DNA of 64,000 bases, from contig NZ_SOFH01000012.1 in NCBI RefSeq assembly GCF_004402495.1, positions 1 through 64,000 on the forward strand, given 5' to 3'. The position numbers and the translations under genes were made by a program. Shown piece by piece: positions 46,904 to 55,683 of this stretch (its first letter is position 1; the number at the start of each line of letters is the position of its first letter). The notes under the pieces are model-generated. The model was not told the DNA's origin. It saw only the letters and a program-made list of their open reading frames with translations, and ran no database searches. Source of the DNA: Cryobacterium sp. HLT2-28 (GTDB taxonomy: Bacteria > Actinomycetota > Actinomycetes > Actinomycetales > Microbacteriaceae).

Positions 46904-47526
46904 ATTCCACCAATCGCGTACTCAACCGCGGCTTCATTTTTCTGGTCGGACTGCTCATTCTGGCCACTGGCACGGTCCTGGCCCTGGTGGCGCTCGTTCC
47001 GGTCGTGCGCGAGCGCTGGGCTGCTGCGACGAAGGCCGTCATTGACACGGTAACCCGCTGGCTGAAGGCCACCCCACTGCCTGAATTCGCCGGCCCGCTC
47101 ATGGGCAGCTGGTTGTGGCTGCTAGCCATTGCGGCGGGAGCACTACTCATCGCCGCGCTGGTCGTCTTCAGCGTGCGTCAGGGCCACGGCCATACCAATC
47201 GACTCGCCTCGGTGAGCGGGAACGGGAACGCGAACACCGGTGCGGTCATCGTCGAGGCCAAGGTCGCCGAGCACGCCATTCAGGATGCCTTGGCCAACCG
47301 CCCGGAACTTGTCGCCGCCCACGTCTCCACCTACCTAGTGAAGCGCCAATCGGCATTGAAGGTGGCGATCACCTGCCGCCGCGGAATCTCGCCGCGGGAG
47401 GCCAGCCGCATTGTCAACGAGGTGCTGGTGGCTTTTGACGAGCTCCTCGGTCTGCAGCTGCCCGCGCTCGTGCAGATCAGCGGCGGCTTTCGCGCACGCA
47501 CCACGACGGTCGCCCGCCTGCGCTGA
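46900..47526 (+). CDS. AmaP-like membrane anchor of the Asp23 cluster
   Basis: A 208-residue protein starting MNSTNRVLNRGFIFLVG. Two transmembrane segments (FIFLVGLLILATGTVLALVAL and SWLWLLAIAAGALLIAALVV) enclose a 60-residue loop. The C-terminal domain (IVEAKVAEHAIQDALANRPE, KVAITCRRGISPREA) is Asp23-like. This matches the alkaline-shock membrane anchor AmaP. GGGAGGG lies just upstream and the start overlaps the previous stop. Last gene of the operon. Confidence 0.85.
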   Translation: MNSTNRVLNRGFIFLVGLLILATGTVLALVALVPVVRERWAAATKAVIDTVTRWLKATPLPEFAGPLMGSWLWLLAIAAGALLIAALVVFSVRQGHGHTNRLASVSGNGNANTGAVIVEAKVAEHAIQDALANRPELVAAHVSTYLVKRQSALKVAITCRRGISPREASRIVNEVLVAFDELLGLQLPALVQISGGFRARTTTVARLR

Positions 47527-47733
47527 TGTTCGGCGCTGCCCTCGTCAGGACGGATACGTACCCGGCTGCGGAACATCATCAGCAGGTGGCTAGGCGGGAA
47601 GTCACTGTCCCGCCCAGCTACTATCTCCGCCCGGCCCGGCATCACCCCTGCTACAGTGCCTTTTGAATCCACACGGGGGCAGCGGCCGAACAGCCGTTGG
47701 ACTGTACTTCCATTGCGCGAGAGGGGTAACACC

Positions 47734-48228
47734 ATGAAGGCATCAGCGAAACTCGGCGCCAACTTGCAGTCGGTGCTCGTCGACTTGATCGAGTTGCACG
47801 TGCAGGGCAAGCAGGCGCACTGGAGCGTCGTCGGCAAGAATTTCCGCGACCTGCACCTGCAGCTCGACGAGATCATCGACGACGCCCGCCTGTTCTCCGA
47901 CGAGCTCGCCGAGCGGATGCGCGCGCTCGACGCCCTGCCCGACGGCCGCAGCGAGACGGTCACGGCGACCACGCACCTGCCGAAGTTCCCCGCGGGAGAG
48001 GTGGACACCACCGAGACCATCGGACTGATCACCGACCGGCTGGGTGCGACGGTCGACAACATCCGTGCCGTGCACGACAAGGTCGACGAGGAAGACCCGA
48101 CGAGCGCCGACATCCTGCACGGCGTCATCGAGAAGCTGGAACAGTACGCCTGGATGGTCAGCGCCGAGAATCGCACCCCGCGTAAACCGACGGCCAAGTC
48201 CCCGACCAAGCCAACCAGCAAGGCCTGA
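47734..48228 (+). CDS. dps: Dps-family DNA-binding ferritin-like protein
   Basis: A 164-residue ferritin-like protein that stores iron and shields DNA under oxidative or starvation stress. Ferroxidase residues are in AHWSVVGKNFRDLHLQLDE and IIDDARLFSDELAERM. The C-terminal Lys/Pro/Thr-rich tail (PRKPTAKSPTKPTSKA) is a likely DNA-binding extension. GAGAGGGG lies before the ATG. 47527-47733 has no other gene. A broken second copy occurs at 54697-54957. Confidence 0.95.
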   Translation: MKASAKLGANLQSVLVDLIELHVQGKQAHWSVVGKNFRDLHLQLDEIIDDARLFSDELAERMRALDALPDGRSETVTATTHLPKFPAGEVDTTETIGLITDRLGATVDNIRAVHDKVDEEDPTSADILHGVIEKLEQYAWMVSAENRTPRKPTAKSPTKPTSKA

Positions 48229-48281
48229 ACCAGCGACCCTGACTACAATCGAGCACCAGGTCGTATGCGAATCGAGGACCC

Positions 48282-49337
48282 ATGATCGTGCACAGCGCGC
48301 CGGTGACGGTGCCGGCCGGTAAGTCGCCCTCGCCGGAACTCGCGCGCATCGCGGAGGCGGCCCACGCTGTCGATGGTGACGCCGGCCGGGCGCGCGAGCT
48401 TGCCCTCGAGCTGGGCGTAGCGGTGGCCGGGCCGGGCCACGGCTCGACGCTTCGACTCTTCGAGACTCTTGCCACGCTCGCCGCGTCCGACCTCACGTCC
48501 GCCAGGGTCGTGGAGGCGCACCTGGACGCTCTCGGCATCCTCGATCAGGCCGGTGCCGACCCGACGGCCCTGGCCGGCTCGCCGCGCGCCAGCTGGGGAG
48601 TGTTCGCAGCAGAGGCGCCAGGGGTGAGCCTTGCGGCGGTGTCAGACTCCGGACGATGGCGGATCGATGGCACGAAACCGTGGTGCTCCCTCGCGGGATC
48701 CCTGACGGACGCCCTCGTCACCGCCCACACGGCGGACGGGCACCGACGATTATTCGCCGTGCGCCTGGGCGATCCTGGCGTCGTCATCCGCGACGCCGGC
48801 TGGGTGGGGTACGGCCTTCCCGGAGTGCCGAGCGGGCCTGTGGACTTCACCAATGTCGCCGCCACCCCGATCGGTGCGGACGGGTGGTATCTGAACAGGC
48901 CCGGCTTCGCCTGGGGCGGGATCGGCGTCGCGGCCTGCTGGTGGGGCGGCGCGATCGGGATCGCCCGCCGGGTGCACGCCGCCGTCGCCGAACGGCAACC
49001 CGATCAACTCGCCCTGGCCCATCTCGGCGCCTTGGATGTCGCCCTCGCCGCAGCGGGGGCTTCTCTCGCGGCCGCCTCGGTCGCGATCGACGACGGCACG
49101 GCGACCGGCGCCGCAGGAGAACTGCTCGCGGCGCGTGTGCGCGGAATTGTCGCGCGCACGGTAGACGAGGTGATCGGTCGCACCGGCCGGGCGCTCGGCC
49201 CCGCCCCGCTCGCTTTCGAAGCTCGTCACGCCCGCCGTGTCGCCGATCTGCAGCTCTACGTTCGCCAGCACCACGCGGAGCGTGACGATGCGGCGCTCGG
49301 CCGGCTGCTCCTCACCGGTGGCTCCGCGCCGTGGTGA
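48282..49337 (+). CDS. Acyl-CoA dehydrogenase family protein
   Basis: A 351-residue flavoprotein-like protein. Middle strands WGVFAAEAPGVSLAAVSDSG, RWRIDGTKPWCSLAGSLTDA and the C-terminal helices (ALDVALAAAGASLAAASVAID, HARRVADLQLYVRQHH) fit the fold. The usual catalytic Glu is hard to place, so substrate and activity are uncertain. A TACAAT (48244-48249) upstream may be the -10 of this operon. It overlaps the PIG-L/NodS fusion gene (GTGA). Confidence 0.82.
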   Translation: MIVHSAPVTVPAGKSPSPELARIAEAAHAVDGDAGRARELALELGVAVAGPGHGSTLRLFETLATLAASDLTSARVVEAHLDALGILDQAGADPTALAGSPRASWGVFAAEAPGVSLAAVSDSGRWRIDGTKPWCSLAGSLTDALVTAHTADGHRRLFAVRLGDPGVVIRDAGWVGYGLPGVPSGPVDFTNVAATPIGADGWYLNRPGFAWGGIGVAACWWGGAIGIARRVHAAVAERQPDQLALAHLGALDVALAAAGASLAAASVAIDDGTATGAAGELLAARVRGIVARTVDEVIGRTGRALGPAPLAFEARHARRVADLQLYVRQHHAERDDAALGRLLLTGGSAPW

Positions 49338-50728
49338 GCTTCAGCCATCACGACGACGGTGCGCCCGAGTCGGTCTGGGGCTCCGCGGCCTGGGCGGAAA
49401 TGCTCTCCCCGCTGAGCTGCGAGGGCCTGGAGCGCCTTGTCGTCGTCGCGGCGCACCCCGATGATGAGACCTTTGGCGCGGGTGGCCTCATTGCGCGAGC
49501 GTCCCGGCTTGGCGTGCGCATCTCGGTTGTGGTGCTGAGCAATGGGGAGGCATCGCACCCGCTTTCGACGACGCACGACCGGGCGCAACTCGCGGCCCTT
49601 CGTCGGGTCGAAGTGACGGCTGCGCTGGCCAGGCTCGCCCCCGGCGCGAGCCTGCGTCTGCTTAACTTGCCCGACGGTGCGCTCGCGGATCACCGGGAAG
49701 AGATCGCCGCGCTGCTCACCGCCGATCTCGGCGACGGCGGCCGCGGCACCTGGCTCGTTGCTCCGTGGCGATCGGACGGGCACCCGGATCACGCTGCCGC
49801 CGGCGAGGCAGCGCTTTCGGCCGCCCGCACAGGCGGGGCCCGACTACTCGAGTATCCGATCTGGGCATGGAGCTGGGCGAAGCCCGAGGACCCAGTGTGG
49901 CCAGCCCACGCATTGCGAAGCCTCGCTGTCGAGCCGGCGGACCAGGCCGCGAAGGCATCTGCGATGTCCCTGCACCGCAGCCAGGTGCAGGCGCTATCCG
50001 CGCTGCCAGGGGACGAGGCGATTATCCGGCCCGGGTTCATCGCGCACTTCACTCGCGCCCAAGAGACCTTCATTGAGACGAAGGCCATCGAGACGAGGGC
50101 CGAGTCGACGGCCGACGGCGCGGACAGCCTTCCACGCCCGTTCTTCAACGATTTCTATGTGGGGGTGACCGACCCGTGGGGGTTCGAGACGCGGTGGTAT
50201 GAATGGCGCAAACGCGCGCTCACTCTCGGCGCATTGCCTCGGGAACGGTTCGGGGCCGCCCTCGAATTGGGCTGTTCGATCGGGGTGCTTACTGCAGAGC
50301 TCGCCCGCCGGTGCGACACCGTGCTCGGCGTCGACATCGCCGAGCGACCGCTCGAGCTCGCGCGCGCCCGGCTTGCCTGGGCTCCCGGCGTCACATTCGA
50401 GCGGCGTACCCTTCCCGCCGACTGGCCCCCCGGAACCTTCGACCTGATCGTGCTCTCCGAGGTCGGCTACTATTTTTCGGCCCCTGACCTGCGGCAGTTG
50501 ATTGAGCGCTGTCGCAGCAGCCTCGCCCCCGCCGGGGCGCTCGTTGCCTGTCACTGGCGGCATCCAGTGCCAAACTACCCGCTGAGCGGTGACCGCGTGC
50601 ACGAGGAAATTGGGAGGCTACCGGGGTTCGAACGTACTGTGCAGCACCGCGAACGGGACTTCGTGCTTGAGGTCTTCGAGCCGACACCGGCCACCTCGGT
50701 CGCTGAACGCGAGGGACTCACACCGTGA
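49334..50728 (+). CDS. Bifunctional PIG-L deacetylase / NodS-type SAM methyltransferase
   Basis: About 464 residues. The N-terminal PIG-L domain (about 1-220) has VVVAAHPDDETFGAGGLIAR with the His-Pro-Asp-Asp-Glu zinc motif, and WRSDGHPDHAAAGEAA. The C-terminal domain (about 250-440) is NodS-like: DFYVGVTDPWGFETRWYEW, LELGCSIGVLTAELARRCDT (SAM loop) and LIVLSEVGYYF. PIG-L enzymes de-N-acetylate amino sugars and NodS methylates the freed amine of a glucosamine, so one chain could do both steps. GTG start at 49334 (49331 possible). Confidence 0.93.
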   Translation: MSFSHHDDGAPESVWGSAAWAEMLSPLSCEGLERLVVVAAHPDDETFGAGGLIARASRLGVRISVVVLSNGEASHPLSTTHDRAQLAALRRVEVTAALARLAPGASLRLLNLPDGALADHREEIAALLTADLGDGGRGTWLVAPWRSDGHPDHAAAGEAALSAARTGGARLLEYPIWAWSWAKPEDPVWPAHALRSLAVEPADQAAKASAMSLHRSQVQALSALPGDEAIIRPGFIAHFTRAQETFIETKAIETRAESTADGADSLPRPFFNDFYVGVTDPWGFETRWYEWRKRALTLGALPRERFGAALELGCSIGVLTAELARRCDTVLGVDIAERPLELARARLAWAPGVTFERRTLPADWPPGTFDLIVLSEVGYYFSAPDLRQLIERCRSSLAPAGALVACHWRHPVPNYPLSGDRVHEEIGRLPGFERTVQHRERDFVLEVFEPTPATSVAEREGLTP

Positions 50729-51528
50729 CCGGGACCATCCGGATCGAGCGGATCGCGGTCGTAGTTCCCGCCCGCAACGAGGAGCGGCTCCTCCCGCGAT
50801 GCCTGGATGCCCTGAGCAGGGCGGTCACGGCCGTGGGCTCCGTCGGGGATCCGTGTCCGCCCGGGGTATCCGTCGTCATCGTACTTGATCGTTGCACCGA
50901 TTCCTCCGCCGAGGTCGCCGCCGGTTTCCCCAAGTTCGTGGCCATCCGGACGAACCTGGGAGCTGTCGGGTCCGCACGACGGGCCGGCGTCCGCGAGGTC
51001 GTACCAGCCCGGCATCGTACCCGCCACACGTGGATCGCCACGACGGATGCCGACTCCGCGGTCCCGGAAAATTGGCTGACGACGCAGCTGACGTTCGCCC
51101 GAAACGGTGTTGACCTTGTCCTCGGCACGGTCCGCCCCGATGAGTGCCTTGCAGCTGCGGATCAGGAACGGTGGCTGGCACAGCACGAGCTGGTCGAGGG
51201 GCATCCGCATGTTCACGGCGCGAATCTCGGAGTGCGGGCGGATCGCTATTTCGCGGCCGGGGAATTCGCCCGCACCGACGCGCACGAGGACGTGCGCCTG
51301 GTCGGGGCGCTTCGTGAGTTGCGCGTGCGCGAGATCAGCACCGCGCGGATCGCAGTGCTGACGAGCGGCCGGCTCGCCGGGCGTGCCCCTTCGGGCTTCG
51401 CCGGGTTCCTGCGCGCACACGTAAACGCTGCACCGGACAGTGCCGCATCGAACCGTACTGCGGAGAACAGTGCTGCCGAGAGCGGTGCTGCCGAGAACAG
51501 CGAGGGCTTTGTCACGACGGGCGGGTAG
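50725..51528 (+). CDS. Glycosyltransferase family 2
   Basis: A 267-residue GT-A glycosyltransferase. IAVVVPARNEERLLPRCLDA, VSVVIVLDRCTDSS, the metal-binding DxD WIATTDADSAVP and GANLGVRADRYFAAGEF are in order. The last 35 residues are an Asn/Ser/Ala/Glu repeat tail (RTAENSAAESGAAENS) that is probably disordered. GTG start overlaps the fusion gene stop (GTGA). It should add a sugar in the same pathway as the deacetylase/methyltransferase. Confidence 0.9.
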   Translation: MTGTIRIERIAVVVPARNEERLLPRCLDALSRAVTAVGSVGDPCPPGVSVVIVLDRCTDSSAEVAAGFPKFVAIRTNLGAVGSARRAGVREVVPARHRTRHTWIATTDADSAVPENWLTTQLTFARNGVDLVLGTVRPDECLAAADQERWLAQHELVEGHPHVHGANLGVRADRYFAAGEFARTDAHEDVRLVGALRELRVREISTARIAVLTSGRLAGRAPSGFAGFLRAHVNAAPDSAASNRTAENSAAESGAAENSEGFVTTGG

Positions 51529-51747
51529 GGGTTAGCCGCCGGCCCGGCGGACACGACGGCCGCCGTCGACAGGAATTTTCGCGACCTTGACCCGCGGTCG
51601 AACACCGAAGCGCTCGCGCATCTGGCGTGGGCGATCGGGTATCGCTGTGCCCGTCACCATGTCGCTCAAGCTGGGGTCAGCTCACGAAACGGAATAAATA
51701 TCACGCTCAAAGTTTTCCGGGTCGGCGCAGCCGCCATCCAAACCAGT

Positions 51748-51948
51748 GGAGGTGGTGCCTATTTGCGGGAGCAGGGGATCTATTCCTCGCAGATCACCGA
51801 GTGGCGACAGCTCCGCGACGCGGGCGTGCTGGCGGGGAAGAAGCCCGGGGAGAGGATTGGCCGGTTGACGCCGGAGCAGGCCGTAATGCGCGTCTACCGG
51901 CAAAGCCATCGCCGACCTAGCCTCGCGATGACTGGAGACCGTGAATGA
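51748..51948 (+). pseudogene. IS3-family transposase OrfA remnant
   Basis: In frame: GAYLREQGIYSSQITEWRQ, RDAGVLAGKKPGERIGRLTPE then QA. This is the helix-turn-helix linker segment of IS3 OrfA transposases (L-x-x-GLYSSxITEWRxxRDAG). After QA the sequence diverges (VMRVYRQSHRRPSLAMTGDRE) and stops. No OrfB, DDE domain or terminal inverted repeat was found. 51529-51747 shows no convincing gene. Confidence 0.7.
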
Positions 51949-51992
51949 TCCCGCGTCACCACTGACAACCACCACGTCACCATCCTGACGAA

Positions 51993-52020
51993 AGCCCCGC
52001 CAGAATCCACTGGCGGGGCT
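51993..52020. terminator. Hairpin terminator
   Basis: An 11-bp perfect stem, AGCCCCGCCAG with CTGGCGGGGCT, and a 6-base loop AATCCA. It follows the IS remnant on the plus strand; it could also end minus-strand transcripts. Confidence 0.8.
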
Positions 52021-52324
52021 GCCTCACGACCCAGCATGGTCACCAGACGCCACGCCCCCAACGTCAAATAACGCGACGGGCGACAACACAAGGCACCATA
52101 GCTCTGGCTGCCGAAGCAGCAGTTCATTTGAGAGGTGGACGTGGGTTGTCGGGGCTGATCCAGTGAGGGCCCCGCGAACCTCTCTCGGTTCTGCAACAAG
52201 TGCTGTGCTGACGTGCAGCGGGCAAAGTTGGCCGGTGGCACGGTGGCACGGTGGCACGGTCGGACGCGAGCACTGTCGCATCCGCCCGGGCCACCCAATC
52301 ACGGTGATGTCGGGCTATGGCGCT
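52021..52324. other. Non-coding gap with short repeats
   Basis: About 300 bp without a supportable gene. It contains a short run of GGTGGCAC units near 52234-52258, just after the TGCAGCGGGCAAAG stretch. It may be the scar of the IS3 insertion. Confidence 0.5.
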
Positions 52325-53113
52325 TTAGCGCCCGGTGTTCATCCGGCGCGTGGTGCCGGTGTCGGCGGAGTTCAGACTGTTCTGAACCTTGTTCTTCGCC
52401 TGCTCAGCCTGCTCCTTCACGCTGGGGGCGTTTCGGGCTTCTGCCTGCATTTTGGGTGCCTCTTCCTCGGCCTTGGTGAGGTAGGACTCCCAGCGGGCCT
52501 GCATCGGCTTGATCAGGCCGCCGCCGGCCCCCACGATGACGACGCCGGCGATGATGGCGAGCACGGCGATCAGGATCGGCGTGGTCACGGTGGTGGCAAC
52601 CTCGATTTGGTTCAGTGCGGCCGTCACGCCGAGGAACAGGATGAAGATGCTGGCGATGTTGGCGAGGACCTTGCCGTAGGAGAGTCCGCCGAGCGTGCCC
52701 TGGATCAGGGTCTTCACACCCGCGGCGATGGCCGCGGCGATGACGATGATGACGATCGCGACGATGATCTTGGGCAGGAAGGCGATGATTCCGGCGAGCA
52801 GGTCGCTTACGGGGTTCGACCCGAACACTCCGAACGCGAACTGCAGGACGAACAACACCAGGGTGTAGTACAGGATCTTGGCGATGATGTCCGACGCGTC
52901 AAGGGAGGAGCTCGCGAGGGCCTTCTTCACGCCGCCGCGCTCAACGACACGGTCGAAGCCCACCTTTTCGAGCAACTTCGCCAGAGCCTTCGAGATCAGC
53001 TTCGCCACGATCAGGCCGACGATCAGGATCACCAGGAACAGCAGCAGTTTCGGGACGAAGTCCACGACAGCGGCCAGCCCTACTGCGAGGGCATTAGTGA
53101 ATTCGTTTGACAT
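52325..53113 (-). CDS. Mechanosensitive-channel-like (TM_helix repeat) membrane protein
   Basis: A 262-residue protein starting MSNEFTNALAVGLAAVVDFV. Four to five transmembrane helices carry the conserved TM_helix pattern (VDFVPKLLLFLVILIVGLIVA, LLAGIIAFLPKIIVAIVIIV) seen in small relatives of MscS-type channels. KALAKLLEKVGFDRVVER is the typical linker. A charged helical C-terminal tail (KAEEEAPKMQAEARNA) follows. GGAGATTGAT stands before the ATG. It probably contributes to osmotic or envelope stress response. Confidence 0.83.
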   Translation of the reverse strand: MSNEFTNALAVGLAAVVDFVPKLLLFLVILIVGLIVAKLISKALAKLLEKVGFDRVVERGGVKKALASSSLDASDIIAKILYYTLVLFVLQFAFGVFGSNPVSDLLAGIIAFLPKIIVAIVIIVIAAAIAAGVKTLIQGTLGGLSYGKVLANIASIFILFLGVTAALNQIEVATTVTTPILIAVLAIIAGVVIVGAGGGLIKPMQARWESYLTKAEEEAPKMQAEARNAPSVKEQAEQAKNKVQNSLNSADTGTTRRMNTGR

Positions 53114-53380
53114 ATCAATCTCCAGGGTTGAGTCGCGCCGATGACGGCAGGGGAATGGGCAGGGGGCGGCATGGCTTGGTGCACCGCGTCCCTCTCTCTC
53201 TCTGAGGTAGCCGAGGCCCGAGGTCCACTGATCGCACATCTCGAATGACGAAATAGCTACACCTAGGACGCACGGACGGGATGATTCCTCACGCGCGCAC
53301 TCAAAGTGCGCCGATCCGAACGCGTAGGCGCGTTAGTTGATGGTGGCGACGATGATGGGCCACGGGCGTTGCATAGGCCG

Positions 53381-53744
53381 TTACCGAATGGCGATGCTGA
53401 GTGCCCCGGCCAGCCAGCGCTCGACGTCGTGCTGCGATCGCAGCCTAACCACGACGAGGTGTGGGTACTCCAATCCCAGCAGCGGCACCTGCACGTCGTA
53501 CTTCCGCCTGGGCGAGATAGCCCACCGCACGATGTGCTCACGGTCGGTGAAAAGCGTTCAAAATGGTGCCTCGACATTGCCGTTCCACAATTGCGTCGAA
53601 GTTGAACTGCTCCATGAGAGAAATGAGGGTGAGGATCACCGCGATCAAGATATGAAGGACGGCCAACAAGACTGCGACGCTGACGTCAGTCCCTGACGTT
53701 CTTCGGGTGGTGCCGTCACCGGTTTCGGGATAGAACAGTGTCAC
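53381..53744 (-). pseudogene. Possible decayed membrane-protein gene, two frames
   Basis: On the minus strand, one frame reads VAVLLAVLHILIAVILTLIS (a membrane helix) then LMEQFNFDAIVERQCRGTI. Another continues TLFTDREHIVRWAISPRRK to VERWLAGALSIAIR and a stop at 53381. Each is protein-like, and joining them near 53555 would give one small membrane protein. I cannot identify a family. The rest of 53114-53830 contains no clear gene. Confidence 0.35.
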
Positions 53745-53830
53745 CGGAACTGCATCGTGGGCCTGATACGACTTTTGAGTGTTGGGGACCGCCGGTGCGG
53801 TAGCACCCTCGATGAAATGGAGACATCAGC

Positions 53831-54667
53831 ATGACGGAGATCACTGCACACCACGGATTGTTCAAAGACACTAACCTGCACGTGGACGACACCGGCGGGT
53901 CGGGCCGCCCTGTAGTCCTAATCCACGGATGGCCGCTCTCGGGTGAAGCATGGAAGGACCAGGTGCCTGCGCTCCAGCAGGCCGGATATCGGGTCATCAC
54001 CTACGACCGCCGCGGGTTTGGTCGCAGTGACAAACCCGCCCGGGGTTGCACCTACGACACGCTGACCGAGGACCTGCACACTCTTCTCGCGCAGATGAAC
54101 CTGAACGACGTGACCCTAGTCGGGTTCTCCATGGGCGGCGGCGAAGTGGCCCGCTACTTCAGTAAGTACGGCGACCAACGGCTACGCAGCGTGGTCTTTG
54201 CCTCTGCTGTCCCCCCCTATATGATGCAGGGCGATGGCAATCCCGACGGCCCCCTGACGCCGGAAGCCGCCGCGAAGATGACTGCTGACCTGACTCAGGA
54301 CGAAGACTCGTTCTACGACGGGTTCACACGCGATTTCTTCTCGGTGAACGGTGAGCTGAAGGTCACTGAAGCGCAACGCCAGGAGGCCCTCGCCCTCTGC
54401 AGACAGGCCGACAAGACAGCAGCGCTTGCTTGTATGGCAGCGTTTGGTGGAACTGACTTCCGCGACGATCTGCCCCAAGTGACCGTTCCGACACTGGTCC
54501 TTCACGGCGACGGGGACGCAGTGGTTCCCTTCGCGGGTTCCGGACAACGCACCCACGCCGCACTGCCGGGAAGTGACCTCTACGTAATCTCCGGCGCACC
54601 GCACGGATGTAACGTCAGTCATCCCGACGAATGGAACACCGCCCTCCTCGCCTTCCTCGCCAAATAG
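53831..54667 (+). CDS. Alpha/beta hydrolase (non-haem chloroperoxidase type)
   Basis: A 278-residue alpha/beta hydrolase. Oxyanion motif HGWPLSGEAW, nucleophile elbow GFSMGGGEVARYF (Ser), acid in LVLHGDGDAVVPF (Asp) and catalytic His in SGAPHGCNVSH are all present. The proportions match bacterial cofactor-free haloperoxidase/perhydrolase-type enzymes. Its physiological substrate is unknown. It lies among stress-gene remnants and starts from an ATG preceded by GAAATGGAGACATCAGC. Confidence 0.9.
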   Translation: MTEITAHHGLFKDTNLHVDDTGGSGRPVVLIHGWPLSGEAWKDQVPALQQAGYRVITYDRRGFGRSDKPARGCTYDTLTEDLHTLLAQMNLNDVTLVGFSMGGGEVARYFSKYGDQRLRSVVFASAVPPYMMQGDGNPDGPLTPEAAAKMTADLTQDEDSFYDGFTRDFFSVNGELKVTEAQRQEALALCRQADKTAALACMAAFGGTDFRDDLPQVTVPTLVLHGDGDAVVPFAGSGQRTHAALPGSDLYVISGAPHGCNVSHPDEWNTALLAFLAK

Positions 54668-54696
54668 CTCTCTTTGTGCGAGGACCCAGTACCCGG

Positions 54697-54957
54697 TCAG
54701 GCCCTCCCAGCGGGCCGGGTGGGCGTCTTCTTGGATGGTTTACGTGGGACCCGGTTTTCAGCGCTGACCATCCAAACGAACTGCTCCAGCTTCTCGATGA
54801 CTCCGTGCAGAATGTCCGCGCTGGTGGGGTCTTCCGCATCGACCGCATCGTGCACGGCGCGAATGTTCCCCACCGTGACCGTGAGGCGTTCAGTGATCAG
54901 GACAACCGTCTGCCCCTTGTCAACATTTCCGGTGGCACCACCGGCTGGTGGTGCCGG
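54697..54957 (-). pseudogene. Truncated second Dps gene
   Basis: The minus-strand frame encodes the C-terminal half of a Dps protein: QTVVLITERLTVTVGNIRAV, HDAVDAEDPTSADILHGVIE, then KLEQFVWMVSAENRVPRKP. It closely parallels the intact Dps at 47734 (HDKVDEEDPTSADILHGVIE, KLEQYAWMVSAENRTPRKP). The N-terminal ferroxidase half is absent; homology ends near PAPPAG. It is not expected to function. 54958-55290 holds nothing else recognisable. Confidence 0.85.
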
Positions 54958-55290
54958 GTGTCGCGGGAAGGGCGGGGCAATGATTCAGGAGTCTGCTAAA
55001 CGGGCTCATCAAGTCCGATACTGCTGGGCCTGCGGCACCAATCCACGGTTCCCGTGGAAGCCCTTCACGCCACGCTGATATACAGGTTCGCGACACTAAG
55101 TCTGATCGGCTTCGACCGCGGCACTTCCTATCTTCCAGCGCTGCTCAGCCCAGCCACAAGCCGTTTCCTTCCACCACCACGCCGCGAAGCGGCGCCTCCG
55201 CTGATATACGCGGGTTGGTTACCGCAGGGCGAAGTGTTCGGCAGGAGAGGAGCCGCTGGTCTAGAAATCGGGCGTCGCCAGGGGAAAGAA

Positions 55291-55683
55291 ATGGTGACGT
55301 GCGGCATTGAGGAGGAATTCTTCCTCGTCGACAGGTCGAGCCTGGAACCCGTGTCCGTCGCAGAGGGCGTTCTAGATGATCTTGCCTCGGAATCAACAGC
55401 ATCCGGTCGAGTCACAGGCGAGTTCCTGGCGAGTCGAATCGAATGGTTGACGCAGATCCTGACCGAGATGGAATCAGCGGTGACCAGCCTGGCGAGGTTC
55501 CGTGCGCAGTTGGATTCCGCAGCTCGGCTGCATGGCGTGATGGCCGTCGGAACGGGCACGCCCTTCGACGTTCCGGCTACGCCAACGGTTGCGGAAGGCG
55601 ATCGGTACCGCCGAGTCGTCCGTGATGTTCGCGGGGTTCTTCGCGATCTCCCGGTGGTCGAGCTCTCCCGGTGGTCGATCTAG
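55291..55683 (+). pseudogene. Truncated carboxylate-amine ligase (YbdK/GshA-like)
   Basis: A 130-residue N-terminal fragment: MVTCGIEEEFFLVDRSSLEP, SRIEWLTQILTEMESAVTSL and HGVMAVGTGTPFDVPATP match the start of the glutamate-cysteine ligase 2 family, which normally has about 370 residues. The frame runs into the dispersed repeat (read as LPVVELSRWSI) and stops. The C-terminal two thirds, with the catalytic HVHVG region, are missing. GGGGAAAGAA precedes the ATG. Confidence 0.8.

Noticed and set aside
53263-53577. 104-codon minus-strand frame rich in Ser, Cys and Trp
   Set aside because: Looks like a shadow; a neighbouring frame in the same region has better protein character.
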